From the NCBI GenBank assembly GCA_018268955.1, contig JAFDVO010000003.1, positions 62,212 to 126,211 on the forward strand: a stretch of 64,000 nt of DNA, in the 5' to 3' direction. Made by a program: the position numbers and the translations under genes. Numbering within the stretch: the first letter of the stretch is position 1; every line of letters starts with the position of its first letter. The notes under the pieces were generated by a model. The model searched no databases. It was not told the origin of the DNA and was given only the letters and a program-made list of their open reading frames with translations. The DNA is from Acidobacteriota bacterium (GTDB taxonomy: Bacteria; Acidobacteriota; Vicinamibacteria; Vicinamibacterales; CAVVIG01). This document shows positions 8,131 to 15,351 of this stretch, in pieces.

Positions 8131-9096
8131 TTGGATCTCTCGGGTCTTCGCCCGGCTGGCGGAAAGCGCTCGAGCAAGCGCGATCGCATCCTCGAGATCT
8201 TTCTCGGCCAGAAGGGGCACGTCACCGCTGACGAGCTCTACGACCTCGTTCGTCGCGAAGACCCCGGTATCGGTCGTGCGACCGTCTACCGCACCCTTCA
8301 GTGGATGGTCACCGCCGGAATCGCCCACAAGGTCGATTTCGGCGAGGGCCGTTCGCGCTTCGAGCCTTCCCTTCGCCACCCCCGTCACTTTCACCTCATC
8401 TGCACCCAGTGCCATCGCTCGTCCGAGTTCCTGAGTTCGGACATCGAGGCGATCCTGGAAGAGGTGGCGGCCGCCAGGAACTTCGCCACCGCCGAAACCG
8501 AGATCAAGCTGTTCGGGGTGTGTGAGGAGTGCCGCACGGGCGTGAAGGCGCCAACGCTCGACGGCGCGGCCACTGAACTCGTGTTCGCGCGTGACGCGCT
8601 GCGTATTGCGGTGGCCACGGAGCGAAGCGGTCTCGAGTTCTACTCGCGGGCGGCGTCGCTGGCGACGGACCCCCGGGGCCGCGAGGTGTTCGAGCGGCTG
8701 GCCGAGGACGAGAAACACCACCTCGGCACGCTCGAGAAGCGCTATGCCGAGCTGATCGCCACCGATTCCACGCTCGAGGAGCGGCCGACCTTCCTGTTCT
8801 TCAAGGGAGCGGCGCAGGGGATCTTCGCGGAGGGGGCGGAGAAGCTGCGCGAGGGCGTGGACGACCTGAAGGCGCTGCTGATCGGTATCCGCTGCGAGCG
8901 CGACTCACACAAGTTCTTCAAGAAGTACGGCGACAGGTTCGAGGACTCCGAGGGAAAGCGCATCTTCCTCGAGTTTGCCGAGGAAGAACGGGAGCACCGG
9001 GACATGCTCATCAAGGAGTACCGGCTGCTTCAGGCGCGCCTTGGCGTGGGGCGCGCGGCGCGTCGCACGCAGGTCGAGCCTCGGACCGCGCAATGA
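8131..9096 (+). CDS. Fur-family regulator fused to a rubrerythrin/ferritin-like diiron domain
   Basis: The 321-residue protein has two parts. Residues about 12-140 are Fur/PerR: a winged helix (GRATVYRTLQWMVTAG, Thr51 in the recognition helix), the HFHLICTQC metal segment with Cys91 and Cys94, and a second pair Cys131/Cys134 (CEEC) that should hold structural zinc. Residues about 155-310 form a four-helix ferritin-like domain with diiron ligands Glu169, Glu194-x-x-His197, Glu256 and Glu286-x-x-His289. Start is uncertain: TTG at 8131, in frame 8 bases after the erpA stop, is chosen because the Fur domain begins at once; a GTG inside erpA is possible. Its stop overlaps the PHP gene (ATGA). It is probably an iron- or peroxide-responsive regulator with its own diiron centre. 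The function is inference. Confidence 0.85.
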   Translation: MDLSGLRPAGGKRSSKRDRILEIFLGQKGHVTADELYDLVRREDPGIGRATVYRTLQWMVTAGIAHKVDFGEGRSRFEPSLRHPRHFHLICTQCHRSSEFLSSDIEAILEEVAAARNFATAETEIKLFGVCEECRTGVKAPTLDGAATELVFARDALRIAVATERSGLEFYSRAASLATDPRGREVFERLAEDEKHHLGTLEKRYAELIATDSTLEERPTFLFFKGAAQGIFAEGAEKLREGVDDLKALLIGIRCERDSHKFFKKYGDRFEDSEGKRIFLEFAEEEREHRDMLIKEYRLLQARLGVGRAARRTQVEPRTAQ

Positions 9097-9911
9097 TCGA
9101 CCTTCACACCCACACCACCGCCTCGGACGGCCGTTGCTCACCGGAGGAACTCGCCGCCCGTGCTGCGGGCGCCGGAGTGACGGTCCTTGGCCTGACCGAT
9201 CACGACACGGTGGCCGGTTGCGAGGCGACGGCGCGCGCGTGCGCCGCGAACGGCATCGCGTTCATCCCGGGCATCGAAATCACGGCGGTGGCGGACGAAC
9301 GTGACGTGCACGTCCTCGCCTACTTCTTCGACCTCTCGTCGGCCTCCCTGCGTGCGTTCCTCGGCGAGCAGCGTCAGCGCAGGCTCGAGCGCGTGCGCCA
9401 GATCCTCGAGCGCCTGTCGGACTGCGGCATGCCGCTGGATGCCGACGCCATCCTCGCGCCAGGGCTGAACGATTCGGGCCGTGCTGTCGGCAGGCCCTGG
9501 ATTGCACGCGCCCTCGTCGAGGCTGGCCACGTCGCCACGGTGAACGAGGCCTTCGATCGCTGGATTGGGCGGGGATGCCCCGCGTTCGTGCCACGCACTG
9601 GCGCGTCGCCGACGGAGGTCTTCGCGCGCATTCACGACGCGGGTGGCATTGCCTCGCTCGCGCATCCGGTCCTCGTGAAGCACGACGACTGGATACCGTC
9701 GTTTGCGGGGGCCGGCCTCGATGCGCTCGAGGCCTTCCATTCCGATCACAGCCCGGACGACACCTCGCGTTACCTTGCGCTCGCACGCGAGCACGACCTG
9801 CTCGTCACCGGCGGGTCGGACTTCCATGGGGACAACCACCACGGCAGTAGCGGCCCCGGCAGCGTGTCGCTCCCGCGCGAGCACTACGAGCGGCTCATCG
9901 CCAGTCGGTGA
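9093..9911 (+). CDS. PHP-domain phosphoesterase (TrpH/YciV/RNase AM-like)
   Basis: The 272-residue protein is a complete PHP metal-dependent phosphoesterase. Metal ligands are in MIDLHTHTTASDG, LTDHDTV, GIEITAV, SLAHPV and GGSDFHGDNHH. The length and motif set match the stand-alone family whose members hydrolyse 3',5'-nucleotide bisphosphates or trim RNA 5' ends (TrpH, YciV). It is not a PolC or histidinol phosphatase by size or motifs. The start ATG overlaps the stop of the Fur-rubrerythrin gene by four bases, so translation is probably coupled. Its 3' end overlaps the convergent methyltransferase gene by 17 bases. Confidence 0.88.
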   Translation: MIDLHTHTTASDGRCSPEELAARAAGAGVTVLGLTDHDTVAGCEATARACAANGIAFIPGIEITAVADERDVHVLAYFFDLSSASLRAFLGEQRQRRLERVRQILERLSDCGMPLDADAILAPGLNDSGRAVGRPWIARALVEAGHVATVNEAFDRWIGRGCPAFVPRTGASPTEVFARIHDAGGIASLAHPVLVKHDDWIPSFAGAGLDALEAFHSDHSPDDTSRYLALAREHDLLVTGGSDFHGDNHHGSSGPGSVSLPREHYERLIASR

Positions 9912-10485
9912 TGGCGAATGGCTCAGTGCTGAGTGCGAATTGCTGATTGCGGCGGGTCGCGCAAGGCCTCCGCGCGGCGATTCGGGCGACGGCCTCCGGT
10001 TCCATCACTTCCTCGTCGAACAGCACGTCCAGTCCGCGCACGAGCGTTCGCAACTCGCCGGGCTTCAGCAGGTGATCGGGCGACGTCGGCCCGCGCTGAT
10101 GCTGGCGCTGATGCTCGGTGAAGGTCTCGTAGAGCAGGATTCCGCCCGGTGCCAGCGCGTGGCACAGCCGGCCGAACATGCGTCGGTCCAGATAGCGCGT
10201 CACCACGATCATGTCGAATCGATCGGTCGGCCAGGGAAACCGTTCGAGGTCCGCGCACAGAGGGAAGACGGGCAGCGCCTCGGCACGCGCTGAGTCGCTG
10301 AGCGAGCGCAGGGCGTCCAACCTGATGTCGATGGCCGTCACGCGGTAGCCCTCGCGAGCCAGCGCGAGGCTGTGGCGCCCGCGGCCGCAGGCGGCATCGA
10401 TCGCCCGTGCGGCGGAGGCCGGCGCGCTCGATGCGAGCCAGCGTGCGATGAACGGTGACGGCCGATCGTGACGAGCGTCGGGCAT
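9895..10485 (-). CDS. Class I SAM-dependent methyltransferase
   Basis: The 196-residue cytoplasmic methyltransferase has motif I as AIDAACGRGRHSLALAREGY, an acidic residue after TAIDI, and the downstream APGGILLYETF strand. It resembles TehB/small-molecule methyltransferases. ATG at 10485 (MPDARHD) is preferred over a TTG 15 bases upstream. The last 14 or so residues (NQQFALSTEPFAIT) are encoded by an AATCAGCAATTCGCA-type phrase repeat, so the native C-terminus may have been extended or replaced by repeat DNA. Substrate unknown. It is divergent from the ABC-like gene. Confidence 0.82.
   Translation of the reverse strand: MPDARHDRPSPFIARWLASSAPASAARAIDAACGRGRHSLALAREGYRVTAIDIRLDALRSLSDSARAEALPVFPLCADLERFPWPTDRFDMIVVTRYLDRRMFGRLCHALAPGGILLYETFTEHQRQHQRGPTSPDHLLKPGELRTLVRGLDVLFDEEVMEPEAVARIAARRPCATRRNQQFALSTEPFAITDWR
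9912..9950 (+). repeat. GCGAATTGCTGATTGC phrase repeat at convergent gene ends
   Basis: The plus strand reads GCGAATGGCTCAGTGCTGAG then TGCGAATTGCTGATTGCGG. It is the AATTGC/GATTGC family seen in many gaps here, but lies within the 3' end of the minus-strand methyltransferase, just past the PHP stop. Confidence 0.65.
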
Positions 10486-10502
10486 ACTGGTGCACTGCAA
10501 CT

Positions 10503-11186
10503 ATGACAGCTCCCGTGCTGGAACTCACTGGCGTGACCAAGGCGTACGGCGCGCTCCGCCCGTTGCGCATCGAGCGGCTGGTGCTTGCGCCAGGGGATCA
10601 GCTTGCGCTCCTCGGCCTGGACCAGCCGGCCGCGGAAGTGCTGATCAACCTGGTCACCGGCGCCTCGCTTCCCGACACCGGGGAGGTTCGCGTGTTCGGT
10701 CGGCGTACCGCGGACATCACCGAGACCGACGACTGGCTCACCTTCCTCGATCGCTTCGGGATCGTCAGCGACCGCGCCGCGCTCCTCGAGCCAATGACGG
10801 TCCTGCAGAACATGGCCGTGCCGTTCTCGCTGCAGATCGAACCGCCTTCGCCGGAGGTGGCGGAGCAGGCGTCGGGCCTTGCCGTCGAGGCGGGGCTCCC
10901 TCACGCGGTGATGGAACAGCGTGTCGGGGATCTCGACCCGCTGGCGCGCATGCGCCTCCGCCTTGGTCGCGCACTGGCCTTCGAGCCTGGCGTGCTGCTG
11001 CTCGAACACCCCTCGGCGACGCTCTCCCGAGCGGACATCGTTCCGTTCGCGGTCAACGTGCGCCAGGTCGCGGAGCGCCGGACGCTGGCGACGCTGACCA
11101 TCACCGCTGACGGTGAGTTCGCCGGAGCGGTCGCCGAGCAGGCGTTCGCCCTGGAAGCGGCCACCGGCCGCCTGAAGCGCCTCTAG
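10503..11186 (+). CDS. Degenerate ABC-transporter ATPase-like protein (catalytic motifs lost)
   Basis: The 227-residue protein follows the ABC nucleotide-binding domain from end to end (LELTGVTKAYG, LAPGDQLALLG, LLEPMTVLQNMAVPF, LRLGRALAFEPGVLLLE), most like the MlaF/Mkl branch. The P-loop GxxGxGK(S/T) is instead GLDQPAAEV at Gly38, placing Ala44 and Glu45 where Lys and Ser/Thr belong. The LSGGQ signature is absent, Walker B plus catalytic Glu reads LLLEHPSATL with His for Glu, and the switch His region is TITADG. The frame is intact, so it looks like a preserved pseudo-ATPase rather than a decaying gene. No permease or MCE protein is adjacent. Probably a regulatory or structural subunit; function unknown. 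Confidence 0.75.
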   Translation: MTAPVLELTGVTKAYGALRPLRIERLVLAPGDQLALLGLDQPAAEVLINLVTGASLPDTGEVRVFGRRTADITETDDWLTFLDRFGIVSDRAALLEPMTVLQNMAVPFSLQIEPPSPEVAEQASGLAVEAGLPHAVMEQRVGDLDPLARMRLRLGRALAFEPGVLLLEHPSATLSRADIVPFAVNVRQVAERRTLATLTITADGEFAGAVAEQAFALEAATGRLKRL

Positions 11187-11318
11187 AGCCAACCGGACAG
11201 TCCGGCACTCGCAGCGGTGACCCACTCGAACTCGTTGCTATTCAACAGAAGAGCTGCGGGTCTCCGGAACGGATATTGATTGTTCCGTGCGGGGCACAGT
11301 GTCCCAAGGAGACGTCGA

Positions 11319-11516
11319 ATGCCAGGCGGCACGATCAAGAGACTCGTTCGAGACAGAGGGTTCGGGTTCATCAGGGACGACGGCGGACAGGAGTGGTTCT
11401 TCCACCGGAGTTCGGTCCAGGGGAGCTTCGACAACCTGAACGAAGGACAGCGCGTCAGCTTCGAGGAAGAACCCTCGGCGAAGGGGCCGAGGGCCGGGAA
11501 CGTCCGCGGCGAATAG
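11319..11516 (+). CDS. Cold-shock-domain protein
   Basis: The 65-residue single-domain protein has the two nucleic-acid-binding motifs of cold-shock domains, RGFGFIR (RNP1) and WFFHRSSV (RNP2), and begins MPGGTIKRLV. It should bind single-stranded RNA or DNA. ATG at 11319 follows AAGGAG at a good distance; longer in-frame starts lack this. The C-terminus SAKGPRAGNVRG is shared with the second copy at 12298-12504. The two are clear paralogues and converge on the HAD gene between them. Confidence 0.88.
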   Translation: MPGGTIKRLVRDRGFGFIRDDGGQEWFFHRSSVQGSFDNLNEGQRVSFEEEPSAKGPRAGNVRGE

Positions 11517-11562
11517 CCTGACCTCGTGCGGCCGGAGGGCGAAGTACAATCACCTTCCGGCC

Positions 11563-12273
11563 GTGACCAAGCTGCTCCTCTTCGACATCGACGGCACCCT
11601 CATCTCCACCGGTGGCGCCGGCGGGCGCGCCATGGCGCGCGCGTTCCAGGACGTCTTTGGCTTCTCGAACGGCCTCGGTTCCATTTCCATGGCAGGCCGC
11701 ACCGATGCGTGGATCGTCGCGCAGATGGCCGCGGAGCATGGGCTCGCGTACGACGCTGACGCGTTCGTGCGATTCCACGATACCTACGTCGGGTACTTGA
11801 CAGCCGAGGTGCAGCGTCCCGCCGAACAGAAGGGCATCCTCCCCGGCGTGCGTCAACTGCTGGACACTCTCGTGTCGTGTGACGATGCGTACCTGGCGTT
11901 GCTGACGGGGAACTTCCGGAGGGGCGCGGAGATCAAGCTGCAGTACTTCGATCTCTGGCGGTACTTCGTGTCGGGCGCGTTCGGCGACGACTCGCACGAT
12001 CGCAACGGCCTGCTGTGGAAGGCGATGGCGTCGGTTCAGGAGTCCGGTGGCCCTGCATTCCGTCCCGCGGACGTGGTGATTATCGGGGACACGCCACTGG
12101 ACATCGCGGTGGCGGTTGCAGGCGGTGCGCGCTCGGTTGGCGTCGCCACCGGGAACTACGACGTGGACACGCTGCTCGAGAGCGGCGCCGACGTGGCGCT
12201 GCCCGACCTGACGGACGTCGGCGCGGTCATCGAGGCCCTTGGCCTCCGAGGTGATCGGCCGGCCCGCGCCTGA
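11563..12273 (+). CDS. HAD-family hydrolase (phosphoglycolate phosphatase-like)
   Basis: The 236-residue enzyme has HAD motif I LLFDIDGTLIS at the N-terminus (nucleophile Asp then acid/base Asp), motif II LALLTGN, a helical cap between them, and motif IV VVIIGDTPLDIAVAVAGG. The cap type and length fit the Gph/PGMB group. Start is GTG at 11563. A TACAAT lies 12 bases before it, so the leader would be very short. Substrate is not predictable; phosphoglycolate or another small phosphate ester is likely. Confidence 0.87.
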   Translation: MTKLLLFDIDGTLISTGGAGGRAMARAFQDVFGFSNGLGSISMAGRTDAWIVAQMAAEHGLAYDADAFVRFHDTYVGYLTAEVQRPAEQKGILPGVRQLLDTLVSCDDAYLALLTGNFRRGAEIKLQYFDLWRYFVSGAFGDDSHDRNGLLWKAMASVQESGGPAFRPADVVIIGDTPLDIAVAVAGGARSVGVATGNYDVDTLLESGADVALPDLTDVGAVIEALGLRGDRPARA

Positions 12274-12297
12274 CGGCTGGGCCGGCCCGAGTCATCG

Positions 12298-12504
12298 TCA
12301 GCCTTCGATGAGGCGAACGTCGCCTGCGCGTGGACCCTTGGCCGAATCCTCCTGCGTGAACTCGACCCGCTGCCCTTCGCGCAGCAGTTCGAAGACCGCC
12401 CCGCGCACCGCACTGCGGTGGAAGAAGTGTTCGATGCCGCTCTCATCGCGAATGAAGCCGAAGCCTTTGTCGATGAGCAGTCGTGCGATAGTCCCGCTCG
12501 GCAT
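12298..12504 (-). CDS. Cold-shock-domain protein, second copy
   Basis: The 68-residue protein starts MPSGTIARLLIDKGFGFIRD and carries FFHRSAV, so both RNA-binding motifs are present. It ends SAKGPRAGDVRLIEG, nearly the same tail as the copy at 11319. A strong GGAGG lies 9 bases before ATG 12504, which rules out the longer in-frame start. It is convergent with the HAD gene, leaving 24 bases between stops. Confidence 0.88.
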   Translation of the reverse strand: MPSGTIARLLIDKGFGFIRDESGIEHFFHRSAVRGAVFELLREGQRVEFTQEDSAKGPRAGDVRLIEG

Positions 12505-12832
12505 ACCCGAAGTCCTCCGTTCCGGCCCAGGGGACATCCCAGGGCGTCGGCCGGCGGCGGATCTCATCGACACAGAACGTCAATTTCCTGAAGCGATCGC
12601 GACGTCGGCCAAGTTTTCAGCCAGTTGAGCTGGAAACCGCGCAAGTCTAGGCGCGAGCTCAAGTGAAGTCAATAGACCCATGGATGTCCTTGGATGGGCA
12701 GACTTCCCAACTTCGCGCTGCGGCGGACATCCCTCGAGGAGGTCTCCGCCTTGGAGCTGGCGCTCGTCGCGGGGAGCGGGACGCGTGACTGCGGTTGACG
12801 GGCCGACGGTCAGCAGGCCAGCATTCCCTCAC
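12505..12832. other. Gap between divergent csp and nucleotidyltransferase genes
   Basis: This 328-base divergent interval should hold both promoters and probably the long untranslated leader of the cold-shock gene. A short imperfect hairpin (TTTTCAGCCAGTTGAGCTGG) lies near 12615-12634. No protein-coding signal or recognised RNA was found, and no confident -35/-10 pair could be picked. Confidence 0.5.
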
Positions 12833-13453
12833 ATGATCGCTGCGGTTGTTCTGGCCGCCGGGCTCTCGTCCCGGATGGGCGGCCGTCCGAAAGGCCTGCT
12901 CCGGTTCGACGATCGGGACACGTTCGTCTCGCGGATCGTCCGCACGTTCAATGAGGCCGGGGTCGGCGAGGTCGTGGTGGTCGTTGGGCACCAGGGCGAT
13001 GCGGTGGCCATCGAGGTAGAGCAGAGTGGGCTGCCCGCGCGCATCGTTCGCAACGAGCGGTATCTCAAGGGACAGTTTACGTCAGTGATCGCGGGCGTGG
13101 ATGCGGTGGACCGCGACGGCGTCGAGGGCCTGCTGCTCGCGCTCGTCGACGCACCAGCCTTCTCCGCCGAGACCGTTCGGGCTCTCGTCGAGCGCTTCGA
13201 GCAGACGCACGCACCGGTCGTGCGCGCCGTGCGCGGCCCGCTGCACGGACACCCAGTACTCCTTGGCCGCGTCTTGTTCGATGCGCTTCGCAACGCCGAC
13301 CCCTCATCTGGGGCGAAGCCGATCGTGCGCGCGCATGTCTCGCATGAGGGTGATGTCGCGGTGGACGATGAGGGCGCGTTCGTCGACGTGGATACGCCGG
13401 CGGAGTATGCGGAGCTCCCTCGCTTGCTCGCGCGCCTTCGCGCGCGTGCGTAG
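12833..13453 (+). CDS. MobA/MocA-like nucleotidyltransferase
   Basis: The 206-residue protein has the NTP-transferase fold with the nucleotide-binding AAVVLAAGLSSRMGGRPKGLLRF at its N-terminus, LLALVDAPAF (metal-binding Asp) near the middle and GHPVLLGRVLF. The family includes MobA (GMP to molybdopterin), MocA (CTP to molybdopterin) and other NTP:sugar transferases. The LSSRMG and GHPVLL wording is nearer MocA. ATG at 12833 is used because the glycine-rich loop follows at once; upstream in-frame codons lack the fold. Moco genes moaD and moaE are 11 kb away, so participation in molybdenum cofactor tailoring is plausible but unproven. Confidence 0.82.
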   Translation: MIAAVVLAAGLSSRMGGRPKGLLRFDDRDTFVSRIVRTFNEAGVGEVVVVVGHQGDAVAIEVEQSGLPARIVRNERYLKGQFTSVIAGVDAVDRDGVEGLLLALVDAPAFSAETVRALVERFEQTHAPVVRAVRGPLHGHPVLLGRVLFDALRNADPSSGAKPIVRAHVSHEGDVAVDDEGAFVDVDTPAEYAELPRLLARLRARA

Positions 13454-13509
13454 CGCCTCACGAGAGCGGTAGTACATCCTGCCGCAGTGGATCACACGGG
13501 CTGGTGTCG

Positions 13510-13518
13510 TGCTACACT
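13510..13518 (+). promoter_or_regulatory. Extended -10 (TGC-TACACT) upstream of tRNA-Ala
   Basis: TGCTACACT ends 23 bases before the tRNA 5' end. The same TGC-TANNNT form precedes asd, hisC and the LOG-family gene. No good -35 is visible. Confidence 0.55.
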
Positions 13519-13541
13519 GAGTGTTCGTTCCACCTCGACGT

Positions 13542-13617
13542 GGGCCTGTGGCGCAGCTGGGAGCGCGCATGAATGGCATTCATGAGGTCACCGGTTCGAT
13601 CCCGGTCAGGTCCACCA
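13542..13617 (+). tRNA. tRNA-Ala (anticodon GGC), CCA encoded
   Basis: A full cloverleaf can be drawn. The acceptor GGGCCTG pairs with CAGGTCC and includes the G3:U70 wobble that is the alanine identity element. The D stem is GCGC/GCGC and the anticodon stem is CATGA/TCATG around loop ATGGCAT (anticodon GGC, codon GCC). The T stem is ACCGG/CCGGT with TTCGATC. The 3' CCA is genomically encoded. Total length is 76 nt. Confidence 0.97.
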
Positions 13618-13621
13618 CCTT

Positions 13622-13719
13622 CCGCTCACCCTTCGTAACCTCGGCGTGAGCTACGCGTGGCAAGCCACCAACCGCTCACTCGAATAACGTCGGCGTGAGC
13701 CACGCCTGGCAAGCCGATC
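13622..13719 (+). repeat. Two tandem copies of a ~49-bp repeat downstream of tRNA-Ala
   Basis: Both copies begin CCGCTCAC (13622 and 13672) and contain TCGGCGTGAGCYACGCSTGG then CAAGCC (13641-13666 and 13690-13715), with two differences in that 26-base core. Each core includes a small GCGT/ACGC inverted repeat. They may act as tRNA transcript terminators or be members of a dispersed palindromic family. Confidence 0.7.
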
Positions 13720-13790
13720 TCCCTTCCCCGAGCGTTCCCGTGAGCGACGGCTCGCTATCGCTGTCCTGGCGGCGCGGCGAGTGCTCGAGC

Positions 13791-13883
13791 CTACTTGGCC
13801 GGTCTGGCTGGCGGCTTCTCGGGCGCCGGCTTCGTGATCTCGGTTCGAATCTTCGTGTCGGTCACGAGTTCAGTCTTGTTCAT
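13791..13883 (-). CDS. Possible 30-residue basic/proline-rich small protein
   Basis: A short minus-strand frame starts MNKTELVTDTKIRTEITKPA and ends in a Pro/Lys-rich tail. An AAGGGA ribosome site lies 8 bases before its ATG (13883). Codons look like normal high-GC coding usage and the composition (Lys/Thr/Pro) is protein-like. There is no recognisable domain. It fills an otherwise empty interval between the tRNA and the flavodoxin-fold gene. The competing plus-strand frame across this region has no ribosome site and poor composition. Confidence 0.35.
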   Translation of the reverse strand: MNKTELVTDTKIRTEITKPAPEKPPARPAK

Positions 13884-13939
13884 GGGTCGTCCCTTCGCGA
13901 GGTCGCGCGCGTGTGGCGCGTTCGTGTCACTGTAATCAG

Positions 13940-15262
13940 CTAGTCCAGCGGCCGCGCACGTAGGTCCGCCTGCGCCAGCCGGTTCTTGTACACCTGATAG
14001 CGCCAGCCAAGATCTCCGGCGAGCCGGTAGAGCACGTCGGGCATGGGCGACCTAGCCATCTGCTCGATCGCCTCGCGCGAGAGGGATTGACCCGCCATCA
14101 GGTTGCCAACGGCGAGGTCCAGCGCCGCGTGCACATGCTCGGCTGGGCCATGCTGCTGATCCAGTGGGACGTCGGGACGCACCGCGCCTCCGCCTCCGAG
14201 CGGAAGGCCACCTGCCCACGTGTACCGCGCAGCGGTCGAGAAGTGCCGGACGATCGCGAGCGCCGTCCGCGTGTGCTCCGGCTCGGGGAACCCGCAGTTG
14301 ATCAGGGCTGCGCAGCGGGCCGGCGTCGTGTGCGTGCGGCGGGCCTCGGCGATCAGGGTGAGCGCACGCGTCGGCAGTGCGGGAATGGCATCGATGTAGA
14401 GCGGTGTCACCAGCACGAAGAGGTCGGCGGCCGCGACCGCCTGGGCGGTCTGACGTGCGCGATCGTCGCGCAGGAAGTCGACCGCAAACGAGGTCTGCAC
14501 GGTGGCGCCCGCGCGTTCGAAGCGCTCGCGCATCGCAGCGGCAAGGTTCTCCGAGAGGCTCGTCCCGCGTGCTTTCGCACTGCCAACCAGGAGCGCCACG
14601 CTCCGGGGCGGGTGCCCATTCCCGACATCCGCGCCGATGGCCGCCGCACGCATCGCCTCGCGCAGCGCTGCGCGATCGACAATCGTTCCGCCAGGCACGG
14701 CGTCGGATCCGAGCATGTCGCCGATCGCGCGTGGCCAGGCGTCCCGGCTCGTGTCGTCGAGCACGGTCGCCCCGACGTGCGGCGCCAGCAGGTTCAGCGC
14801 ATTGGCATCGGCCAGTGCAGCCCAGGTGTCCGCGATGGAGGGGTCTGGCGCCGGCTGCCACCCGAGTGCGTGCCACGACGCCGCCCGCTCGTAGCGCGGC
14901 TCGTGGTGCGTCAGCGACATCCGCTTCTCGAAGAACGGCGAGATGAGGCAGATCAGCCGATCGATCGCGCGCTTCACTGTGTAGCTGTAGCCGCCGAAAG
15001 TGACTGCGTCGACCGTCACGTGGCGGTCTGCATCGTGGACCGCCTGCACGATGTCCTGCTCGGCATCGTGGGCGCGGCAGAGGCCAGGGGTCTTCACCCA
15101 GCAGTCGAACTCACCCTGGCAGTAGCCAAGCGGCGTGGATGCGAGATCGAACACCCGCACGTCGGCGTCGCCGCGCCGTCGGAGTTCGTGGCGTAGAAGG
15201 TCGAGCGAGATCTGGAGCGCGGGGATTGCGGCCGACGCGCCCGAAAGCACGACAGTGGCCAT
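13940..15262 (-). CDS. Two-domain flavodoxin-fold (NADPH-dependent FMN reductase-like) protein
   Basis: The 440-residue protein appears to be two flavodoxin-fold units in tandem. The N-terminal half begins ATVVLSGASAAIPALQISLD and holds the YCQGEFDCWVKTPGLC cysteine cluster seen in one FMN-reductase group. The second, from about residue 215, begins SVALLVGSAKARGTSLSENL and continues with ADLFVLVTPLYIDAIPALP, the FMN phosphate and ring loops. Single-domain homologues are about 190-250 residues, so this looks like a fusion. It may act on quinones or other redox partners. A cytochrome b561 gene lies 90 bases upstream on the same strand and could be co-transcribed. Confidence 0.75.
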   Translation of the reverse strand: MATVVLSGASAAIPALQISLDLLRHELRRRGDADVRVFDLASTPLGYCQGEFDCWVKTPGLCRAHDAEQDIVQAVHDADRHVTVDAVTFGGYSYTVKRAIDRLICLISPFFEKRMSLTHHEPRYERAASWHALGWQPAPDPSIADTWAALADANALNLLAPHVGATVLDDTSRDAWPRAIGDMLGSDAVPGGTIVDRAALREAMRAAAIGADVGNGHPPRSVALLVGSAKARGTSLSENLAAAMRERFERAGATVQTSFAVDFLRDDRARQTAQAVAAADLFVLVTPLYIDAIPALPTRALTLIAEARRTHTTPARCAALINCGFPEPEHTRTALAIVRHFSTAARYTWAGGLPLGGGGAVRPDVPLDQQHGPAEHVHAALDLAVGNLMAGQSLSREAIEQMARSPMPDVLYRLAGDLGWRYQVYKNRLAQADLRARPLD

Positions 15263-15351
15263 GGCTCATCGTAACGCTGAATGCCGACTGAGGGCTGCGC
15301 GGACGTGGGAGGCTCCGTGGCCTCTGTAGTGGAGCTTCTTGAAACAGCTCT

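Noticed and set aside
13695..13943. 82-residue plus-strand frame after tRNA-Ala
   Set aside because: It starts inside the tandem repeat, has no ribosome site and a Ser/Arg/Trp-heavy composition. The short minus-strand frame fits better.
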